DNA from: Fidelibacterota bacterium
Lineage (GTDB): Bacteria > Fidelibacterota > Fidelibacteria > Fidelibacterales > DSDE01
Reading direction: 5' to 3'
Length of the DNA stretch: 11,110 nt
NCBI GenBank assembly: GCA_011049095.1
Contig: DSDE01000411.1
Span: forward strand, 1-11,110
Shown here: positions 1-5,588 of the stretch, piece after piece
Layout of the letters: each line of letters begins with the position of its first letter
Numbering within the stretch: the first letter of the stretch is position 1
Made by a program: the position numbers and the translations under genes
Notes under the pieces: model-generated
What the model was told of the DNA's origin: nothing
Databases searched by the model: none
The model's input: only the letters and a program-made list of their open reading frames with translations

Positions 1-717
1 GCGGGCAGTCTGCCTGATGAGCTTTCTGGCGGCCAGAAACAGCGTGTCGCCATTGCCCGCTGCCTCTCTATGGAGCCGGAAATTATCCTCTTTGACGAGC
101 CCACTTCTGCTTTGGACCCTACGATGATCAGTGAGGTTTTGGCTGTCATTCGCCGGCTGGCCAAAGAGGGTATGACTATGGCCATCGTTACCCACGAAAT
201 GGGCTTTGCCAGGGATGTCTCTAATCGCGTTTTCTATATGGATGAAGGCATAATCTATGAGTCGGGTCCGCCCGAGCAGGTTTTTGCCGCTCCCAAACGG
301 GAAAAAACCATTAGCTTTATCAATCGTCTGCGTAATTTTATCTACGAAATCAAATCAGCCAGCTATGATCTATATGCTATGAACGGGCAGATTGAGCAAT
401 TTTGCGAAAAGCATTTTCTCAGCCAAAAAATGGTGCAAAACACCCTGCTGGCGGTGGAAGAGGCGCTCAATCTCTATTTTTCAGTCCCTAATGCCGGACC
501 GCTAAAGCTCACTCTCTCCTATTCGGAAAAGAGTGAGGAGATGCACATTATCCTCGAAGACCAAAACGAAGCCGGAAATTTTCTGGAAAAAGTCAGGGCC
601 GATGATAATTTGGGAATGACAATTCTTCAGGCTATTGTTCACGATATAGCATACAGCCGCAGCGCCGCAGGCAATAAGCTCAGTATGCTCCTCAATGAAA
701 ATATGCGCCGGGAATAA
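1..717 (+). CDS. Polar amino acid ABC transporter ATPase fused to RsbW-like HATPase domain (5' partial)
   Basis: The reading frame is open from base 1, so the N-terminus with the Walker A motif lies outside the window; 238 residues are visible. Residues 8-12 are the ABC signature LSGGQ, followed by QKQRVAIARCL. Walker B is ILFDEP (29-34), the D-loop SALD is 36-39, and the H-loop histidine is in VTHEM (H65). These match the GlnQ/HisP family of ATPases that power polar amino acid uptake at the inner membrane face. The ABC domain would normally end near residue 112 (FINRLRNF). Here about 120 further residues follow that resemble the GHKL ATPase of RsbW-type anti-sigma kinases: an N-box-like AVEEALNLYF (E153, E154, N157), a degenerate G1-like LEDQNEAGNF, a G2-like LGMTIL (204-209), and a final strand pattern GNKLSMLL (224-231). 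The G1 box lacks the usual DxGxG glycines, so nucleotide binding by this domain is uncertain. The permease and binding-protein genes are presumably upstream. The ABC call is firm; the C-terminal domain call rests on motif pattern only. Confidence 0.9.
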   Translation, partial: AGSLPDELSGGQKQRVAIARCLSMEPEIILFDEPTSALDPTMISEVLAVIRRLAKEGMTMAIVTHEMGFARDVSNRVFYMDEGIIYESGPPEQVFAAPKREKTISFINRLRNFIYEIKSASYDLYAMNGQIEQFCEKHFLSQKMVQNTLLAVEEALNLYFSVPNAGPLKLTLSYSEKSEEMHIILEDQNEAGNFLEKVRADDNLGMTILQAIVHDIAYSRSAAGNKLSMLLNENMRRE

Positions 718-747
718 ATTGCCATCCCTAACTGAAATATTCCAAAT

Positions 748-1310
748 TTGAAAGCAAATCAGCCAGCATCCAAGCCTGTGAGAATTTTACTTCTCATTGC
801 CGGTTTTTGCTTTACCGGGCTGGCTTTTGTGGGAATAGTCCTGCCGATTTTGGTCATTCCCAATTTGATTTATGGAAATGCTGATGATAATTTGGAAACA
901 GCCGCAGCTTTGAAACGGAAACAATTCGCTTTTGATAAGGCGCAGAATCACTGGCTGGCCCGCTCATAAAATATCCAATAATCAGCGCTATGACACTGGC
1001 CTATCTGCCCGTGGCTTTCATTCAGGAGACATTAATCCGCGGAATTTATCAGACAGTATTTTATGACAGCAGTCAGCATCCCCAAAAATATTGGCTGGTC
1101 ATCATTTTAGCATCGGGTGTTTTCGGAGCGGTGCATCTTAATTATTCGCTGACATTGGCTATTTTTTCGGCGCTGCTGAGTATCCCCTGGGGCTGGCTCT
1201 ATTTCCGCCATCGCACAGTTATTGGCGTGACGCTTTCCCACTGGCTTATCGGCAATTTTGCCTGGCTGATTGGCTTCTGGGACTATATCAATCGTGGGTC
1301 TGCGCTTTAG
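748..1310 (+). pseudogene. CPBP-family (Abi/CAAX protease-like) membrane protein, frameshifted upstream copy
   Basis: Two overlapping frames together encode one protein. The first runs 748-969 (TTG start, a hydrophobic segment such as ILLLIAGFCFTGLAFVGIV, then an acidic/basic loop). The second runs from 939 to the TAG at 1308-1310. Adding one C to the CCC at 959-961 joins them as HWLAPLIKYP. The second part carries CPBP family landmarks: QETLIRG (family motif EExxxR), FGAVHL (FxxxH) and HWLIGN (HxxxN). Family members are intramembrane proteins, some of which are glutamate proteases. It is shorter than the downstream paralogue because the N-terminal soluble and first membrane parts are missing, and no convincing Shine-Dalgarno precedes the TTG. 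Frame 2 at 719-748 reads LPSLTEIFQI before a stop, which may be a remnant of the lost upstream portion. It begins 30 bases after the ABC gene. A short functional protein from 990 is possible but would lack the first membrane segment. Confidence 0.7.
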
Positions 1311-1311
1311 C

Positions 1312-1320
1312 AAGAAAGGA
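1312..1320 (+). promoter_or_regulatory. Ribosome binding site of downstream CPBP copy
   Basis: AAGAAAGGA lies six bases before ATG at 1327, directly after the stop of the upstream copy. It fixes 1327 as the start instead of the more upstream in-frame codons near 1270, which overlap the preceding gene. Its good quality suggests the downstream copy was translated until recently. Confidence 0.7.
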
Positions 1321-1326
1321 TATTGG

Positions 1327-2227
1327 ATGAAAAGGGAATATTTTTGCAAACTAAACGCGGTCGTCAAAAAGATCATTCGCGGCGACTATAGTCAGGGCAC
1401 TGAGTTGGATACTATTCTCAATGATACAAGATATCCTGCCAAACTGCTTAGTTTTACTGAAAAGCTAAATCTGATGACCGTGAAGCTGGAGGCGCGGGAG
1501 GAGACACTTATCGAGAATATTGAAGAGCTTCAGAAAAAAAAACCGTATTCTGGAAAAGGGCATATTTAATCTGGAGCTGCTGACAAGTATCAGTGTCGTT
1601 TTTCTGCTTCAAATGGTGGCGTATATTTTCCTTATTGGCGTGATGCAGTATTTCCCATTTCTTAATCAGTTCACAATAAGAACTATCGAAATCATCTATC
1701 TTTTGCTTGCGATTATGCTTGTGCGTCGTCTGAAGATGCCAATATCACAGTTTGGTTTTTGACGGCAGGGGCTCTTGCAGGCCCTTGGTGAATCTCTTTT
1801 CCTGACGCTGCTTGTTTTTGTTTTTTTCTGTGGCTGCAAAACAATTACCAGGCGCAAAAACATATAATACAGTCGCCACAGATTTTCAAATATAAATTTT
1901 TTAGCCTTCCCGTCTTGATTTACCTGGGCTTGGCCTTTTTACAGGAGGCTCTGATTCGTGGTGTTTTTCAGACAGTTTTGGAAAAGATTCTTTCCGGCAG
2001 AAATCGTCATCTCTTTGCTGTATTGATTCCTGCCGGTCTTTTTGCATCAATGCATCTCAGCTATTCTATAGAAATCGCCCTTGTCAGCTTACTTTTGGGT
2101 ATTTTCTGGAGGCAGCTTTTTTTTTCGTCACCGCACACTTCTGGGTGTGACCCTTTCACACTGGCTCATTGCTTCATTGGCCTGGATGATGGGAATCTGG
2201 GAATTCTTTTCTGACAAACCCTTCTGA
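1327..2227 (+). pseudogene. CPBP-family membrane protein with N-terminal coiled coil, multiply frameshifted
   Basis: A start with strong ribosome binding site opens a soluble, charged stretch of about 70 residues ending in a likely coiled coil (KLEAREETLIENIEELQKK). The frame then breaks at a nine-A run (1534-1542). Removing one A restores LQKKNRILEKGIF and two membrane segments, ending at a TGA (1760-1762) after MPISQFGF. The same frame continues past this stop as RQGLLQALGESLFLTLLVF. At a seven-T run (1821-1827) one extra T is needed to enter the frame that carries LAFLQEALIRG (EExxxR position), FASMHL (FxxxH) and LLLGIFW. A nine-T run (2117-2125) needs one T removed to give FRHRTLLGVTLSHWLI, ending at TGA 2225-2227. 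The rebuilt protein is about 300 residues. It is clearly paralogous to the upstream copy (FRHRTVIGVTLSHWLI there). As written it cannot make a full-length protein. Sequencing error at homopolymers is the main alternative. Confidence 0.8.
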
Positions 2228-2329
2228 CAGCCATTTTGGGTAAAATTTTTTGAGGAATTTCCGTTCATTAGAAAAATTCATCTGGCGCTTCAAATTTAAA
2301 AAAGCGTCTGAAAATTTTGCAAATCAGGC

Positions 2330-2390
2330 GAAAATTGCTGCATAGTTTCTATGCCATTCATCAATTTGCATGGTAATCTTGAAAATTGCT
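2330..2390 (+). repeat. Short direct repeat in AT-rich intergenic region
   Basis: GAAAATTGCT occurs at 2330-2339 and again at 2381-2390, with a related GAAAATTTTGC at 2310-2320. The spacing between the exact copies is 51 bases. In such AT-rich DNA this can arise by chance. If real it could be a regulator binding pair upstream of the operon promoter. The rest of 2228-2413 shows no gene of note. Confidence 0.2.
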
Positions 2391-2413
2391 CACATTAATT
2401 TTAAACAAATTTC

Positions 2414-2442
2414 TTGCCACATAGATTAATTAATACTAAAAT
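2414..2442 (+). promoter_or_regulatory. Candidate sigma70-like promoter of the dnaE operon
   Basis: TTGCCA (2414-2419) is followed after 17 bases by TAAAAT (2437-2442), a good match to the consensus pair and spacing. The implied start point, about 2448-2450, lies immediately before the ATG at 2452. The transcript would therefore be nearly leaderless, which fits the absence of a Shine-Dalgarno sequence there. It is the only good candidate in the gap ahead of the seven-gene run. Chance matches in AT-rich DNA are common. Confidence 0.35.
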
Positions 2443-2451
2443 GAATCAATA

Positions 2452-3759
2452 ATGAAAACGATGCGGGATAAACTCAGACAGCTATCGGGCGAGAGCAAAG
2501 GGGAGAGCGCTCTCAGGCAGGAAAGCAGTGTGGCTGAGTTTCGGCTTGAGCTGGAGCGTAGCTTCAAAGCGGGCCGTCGGGAAAGCCTTTTGCCGTTGCA
2601 GAGCAAAGCAGAATCTATAGTCCTGGAAGACCGGGTTTCCGGGAAGTGGAAGCTCACGCCTTATGGCGATATTTATGTCACTGAGCGATATTATCCGCTG
2701 TCTGAGCTATATGGATCAAGTGATTTGTCTCTGGCAAAATCTATCATTCCCGAAAACCTGACCAATCTTTTGCAGCTATCAGAAGCTGCCGGCGATTATA
2801 GGAGCTGGCTTTTTCTCGATACAGAGACCACCGGCCTGGGCGGCAGCGGTGTTGTACCCTTTCTTATTGGTCTGGGCTGGTATGAGAAGGAGCATTTTAT
2901 TGTGACTCAGCTTTTCCTTTCTGAATTAGAGAGAGAAGCGGGGCAGCTTTATCTGCTGACAGAGATTCTCAAGAATTTTCAAATGATTATCAGCTTTAAT
3001 GGCCGGGCCTACGATCTGCCGCTGATAGCCGCTCGCTATGCCCTGAATCGGCAAGCGCCACCGTCAGAATCTATGGCGCATCTTGACCTTTTGCAGCCAG
3101 TTCGCAGCCTGTGGAAATATGCGATGAAAAACTGTCGGCTTCAGACAGTGGAGAAAGAGCAGCTTGGCCTTTATCGGGAAGCTGACATTCCCGGGGAATT
3201 GATACCCGGCGTCTATTTTGATTATCTGCGCCGGCGAGATGCCCGAAAACTCGCTTCCATTTTCCTCCATAATGAGCTGGATATCGTCAGTATGGCCGCG
3301 GCACTCATTGAGCTTTATCAACAATTGGCACAATCAGAGCCAGTGAAAGACCCCCGTACAGAATTTGCCAAAGGGCGTCATTTTCTCAAGGCTGATGATA
3401 TTGCGCGGAGCCGGCACCATTTTCAACAAGTTTTAGCCTCGGAAATCAGCAAAGACCGGCGCCTGAAAACCCTTTTAGCCTTGGGAAGGCTCCATCGTGC
3501 AGCCGGTGATTGGGAGAACGCCTTAGAATCCTGGCGACAGGCCGCTGATGAAAGCCTGCCCTTTGCCTTAGAGCCCTATCTTTGTCTGGCCAAGTATTTT
3601 GAGCATCAGACAGGTGAATTTTCTCTGGCGCTTTCGATTACAAAAGAAGCCGAACGGAGGCTGCCCCAACACCGCGACAGTGACCGTGCGGCCTTAGCGC
3701 AGCGCCATCAAAGATTAATCACAAAGTTAAACCGACTTGCAGAAAAGGAAAAAACGTGA
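2452..3759 (+). CDS. MrfB/YprB-like DEDD 3'-5' exonuclease with TPR-like C-terminus
   Basis: The 435-residue protein carries a RNase H-like exonuclease fold of the YprB type. D123 and E125 lie in FLDTETTGLGG (Exo I, DxE), D188 in SFNGRAYDLPLI (Exo II) and H273/D277 in HNELDIVSM (Exo III). All DEDDh metal and catalytic positions are therefore present. Residues 1-100 form a charged leader found ahead of this domain in relatives. Residues about 305-425 are helical pairs resembling tetratricopeptide repeats (GRHFLKADDIARSRHHFQQVL; LLALGRLHRAAGDWENALESW). Bacillus subtilis MrfB (YprB) has the same exonuclease-plus-TPR layout and works with the helicase MrfA in repair of mitomycin C damage. No helicase gene is visible here. 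The start at 2452 has no Shine-Dalgarno; ATG 2461 is an alternative. It overlaps the next gene by four bases. The fold is confident, the MrfB-type role is inferred. Confidence 0.85.
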   Translation: MKTMRDKLRQLSGESKGESALRQESSVAEFRLELERSFKAGRRESLLPLQSKAESIVLEDRVSGKWKLTPYGDIYVTERYYPLSELYGSSDLSLAKSIIPENLTNLLQLSEAAGDYRSWLFLDTETTGLGGSGVVPFLIGLGWYEKEHFIVTQLFLSELEREAGQLYLLTEILKNFQMIISFNGRAYDLPLIAARYALNRQAPPSESMAHLDLLQPVRSLWKYAMKNCRLQTVEKEQLGLYREADIPGELIPGVYFDYLRRRDARKLASIFLHNELDIVSMAAALIELYQQLAQSEPVKDPRTEFAKGRHFLKADDIARSRHHFQQVLASEISKDRRLKTLLALGRLHRAAGDWENALESWRQAADESLPFALEPYLCLAKYFEHQTGEFSLALSITKEAERRLPQHRDSDRAALAQRHQRLITKLNRLAEKEKT

Positions 3760-4679
3760 AAATTCAGCTCATTTTCAACCCCCATTCCGGGCGGGGCAAA
3801 AGCCTGAAGATGTTTCCTCACATTCTCAAACGGCTGCGGGATGCCGGCTATGAAGTCATTCCACACAGGACAATGTATCGCTTTCATGCCACGGAAATAG
3901 TAAAAAATCTCAATTTGTATGAAACCGATGCGCTGGTGAGCTTGGGCGGAGACGGCACAGCCTTTGAGGTGCTCAATGGCATTATGAATAATCCTGAGAA
4001 GAATGTGCCGCCCATCGCGCTGATTCCTGTTGGCACCGGTAATTCCTTTGTGAAAGATATGAATATCTTCACTGTCGAAGAGGGAATTCGGGCACTCCAG
4101 GAAGGGAAGCACAAAGCTGCTGACGTCATTCGCTTCACCACTGATCATACGCCATGGTATTTCGTCAATAATATGGGCTTTGGTTTCGTTGCCGATGTGA
4201 GCCTCTGGTCAGAGCCCTACAAAAAATTGGGCCAAACGGCTTATGCAATGGGGGTTTTGCGGGAGATGCTTCGCCTAAAACCCATACACGTCACGATGGA
4301 GATTGATGGTCAAAAAGTGGAGCACAATGCAAATTTTGTCTATTTTTGCAACAGCGTCTGGGTAGCGGGAAATATGAAAATAAGTCCAAACAGCAAATTT
4401 GATGATGGACTGATGGAGGTGATGGTCTTAAATGCCATTGACAGGCCTGAGCTGTTTAAGACCTTTCCCAAAGTATTTAACGGGAGCCATATAGAGCATC
4501 CTGCGGTGAAAGTCTATCAGGCAAAACATGTCAAGGTCAGCAGCGATCCGCAGAAATTTTGCAATCCTGACGGGGAGATTTTTGGTGTGACGCCCTTAGA
4601 GGTAAAAATCCTGCCGGGTATGGTGCGCTATTATTACTTAGAGAAGCCTGATCCAAGTGATAAAGATTCATCCAGGTGA
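3756..4679 (+). CDS. Diacylglycerol kinase family lipid kinase
   Basis: This 307-residue protein belongs to the DAGK_cat/LCB5 family, soluble or membrane-associated kinases that phosphorylate diacylglycerol or related lipids with ATP. The nucleotide-binding signatures are in order: NPHSGRG (8-14), SLGGDGT (62-68) and PVGTGNSF (91-98). The C-terminal beta-sandwich shows KISPNSKFDDGLMEVMVL (208-225) and NPDGEIFG (270-277), with the acidic DGE expected near the active site. Length matches the family. The start is GTG within the stop of the exonuclease gene (GTGA overlap), with AAGGA at 3745-3749 six bases upstream, so translation is probably coupled. It is followed by a prenyltransferase gene after 66 bases, suggesting a role in membrane lipid synthesis or recycling. 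The exact lipid substrate cannot be read from the sequence; sphingoid-like or isoprenoid-glycerol lipids are possible. Confidence 0.92.
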   Translation: MKIQLIFNPHSGRGKSLKMFPHILKRLRDAGYEVIPHRTMYRFHATEIVKNLNLYETDALVSLGGDGTAFEVLNGIMNNPEKNVPPIALIPVGTGNSFVKDMNIFTVEEGIRALQEGKHKAADVIRFTTDHTPWYFVNNMGFGFVADVSLWSEPYKKLGQTAYAMGVLREMLRLKPIHVTMEIDGQKVEHNANFVYFCNSVWVAGNMKISPNSKFDDGLMEVMVLNAIDRPELFKTFPKVFNGSHIEHPAVKVYQAKHVKVSSDPQKFCNPDGEIFGVTPLEVKILPGMVRYYYLEKPDPSDKDSSR

Positions 4680-4745
4680 GAAAAATAGTTCCGATTTTGC
4701 TGCTATGCCCGTATCTTATCACCGGTTGAAAATGGAAACTATCGT

Positions 4746-5588
4746 ATGAATTTGACCGCCTATCTGACTTTGAGCCGCCCTGTAAACTTGTTGCTGGGGG
4801 GGCTTTCGGTTTGGATTTGTGCTGCCTTTTTTCCTCAGATGCCGCCCTTGGAGATAATTGTGTCGGCAATCTTGACGGTGCTGCTCCTTAATGCCGGCGC
4901 CAATGCCATCAATGATTGGATGGATATCGAGATTGACCGCGTTAACAAGCCTGGACGACCCTTGCCATCAGGAAAAATCAGCCGCAATGCCGCCCTTATC
5001 TTTTCTTTAGCTGCTTTTTTCCTGGGGAATCTCATCGCTGCCATTCAGCTTCCGTTTCAGGCTTTTATCATTTCTTTTATAGTAGCTACGCCCCTCATGA
5101 TCTGCTACTCTATTTCTTTAAAGCGTTCGCCACTCTGGGGAAACCTGCTGGTCAGTTTTGTTCTGGGACTAGCTTTTCTCTTTTCCGCCACGGCTTTCGG
5201 CAATTTTCGCATCGGAATTGTCCCCTTCGTTCTAGCTTTTTTCTATACTTTGATTCGGGAACTGGTAAAAGATGCCGAGGACCTGGCCGGCGACGACGTT
5301 GTTAATGCCCGCACCTTTCCCCTCATAGCGGGAATACCTGCCAGCATCAGGCTTTTAAATGCGCTGCTGATCTTTCTCATTCTTTTGATTCCATTGCCCT
5401 CAATGCTGGGCTTTTATGGACCATATTACCTTTGGAGCGTCATACCGACGGTTCAAATCCCCCTGCTGGCGCTGCTGATCTATCTCTATCGCCATCAGGA
5501 TAAAAGCCGCTTTGGCGCAGTATCTCTTTTTCTCAAAATTGATATGTTTTGGGGACTTTTAGCCATCTATTTAGGAAAATTTAAATGA
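4746..5588 (+). CDS. UbiA-family prenyltransferase, (di)geranylgeranylglyceryl phosphate synthase-like
   Basis: A 280-residue, very hydrophobic protein with about eight or nine membrane segments. The first aspartate-rich motif is NAINDWMDIEID (N56, D57, D60, D64), followed by RVNKPGRPLPSG (65-76). The second is KDAEDLAGDD (D179, D183). These bind the Mg-diphosphate of a prenyl donor; the reaction transfers the isoprenoid chain to an acceptor inside the membrane. The NKPGRPLPSG segment and YSISLKR...GNLLVS pattern resemble the branch annotated as geranylgeranylglycerol-phosphate geranylgeranyltransferase. Menaquinone (MenA), heme (CtaB) or ubiquinone enzymes are weaker alternatives, as no quinone genes are nearby. 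The start at 4746 follows a weak GGAAA. The gene ends in ATGA shared with dnaE. Its position after a lipid kinase supports a lipid role. The family is certain; the substrate is inferred. Confidence 0.85.
   Translation: MNLTAYLTLSRPVNLLLGGLSVWICAAFFPQMPPLEIIVSAILTVLLLNAGANAINDWMDIEIDRVNKPGRPLPSGKISRNAALIFSLAAFFLGNLIAAIQLPFQAFIISFIVATPLMICYSISLKRSPLWGNLLVSFVLGLAFLFSATAFGNFRIGIVPFVLAFFYTLIRELVKDAEDLAGDDVVNARTFPLIAGIPASIRLLNALLIFLILLIPLPSMLGFYGPYYLWSVIPTVQIPLLALLIYLYRHQDKSRFGAVSLFLKIDMFWGLLAIYLGKFK

Noticed and set aside
1534..2125. Programmed frameshifting or phase variation at the A9 and T9 runs to express the CPBP protein
   Set aside because: Slippage could fix single runs, but at least three independent shifts plus an in-frame TGA would all have to be bypassed in one message.
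748..2227. Decay caused by a mobile element insertion
   Set aside because: No transposase fragment, terminal inverted repeat or target duplication is visible; the rebuilt frames are continuous.
2284..2308. Hairpin GGCGCTT / AAGCGTC as a terminator for the CPBP region
   Set aside because: The stem is only seven pairs with one G-U, the loop is long, and no T run follows it.
3708..4148. Antisense open frame of 146 codons over the lipid kinase
   Set aside because: It covers the NPxSG and GGDGT coding region on the other strand and resembles no protein family.
4680..4745. Internal promoter in the gap before the UbiA gene
   Set aside because: TTCCGA-17-TATCTT is the best pair and is a poor match at the -35; read-through from upstream is simpler.
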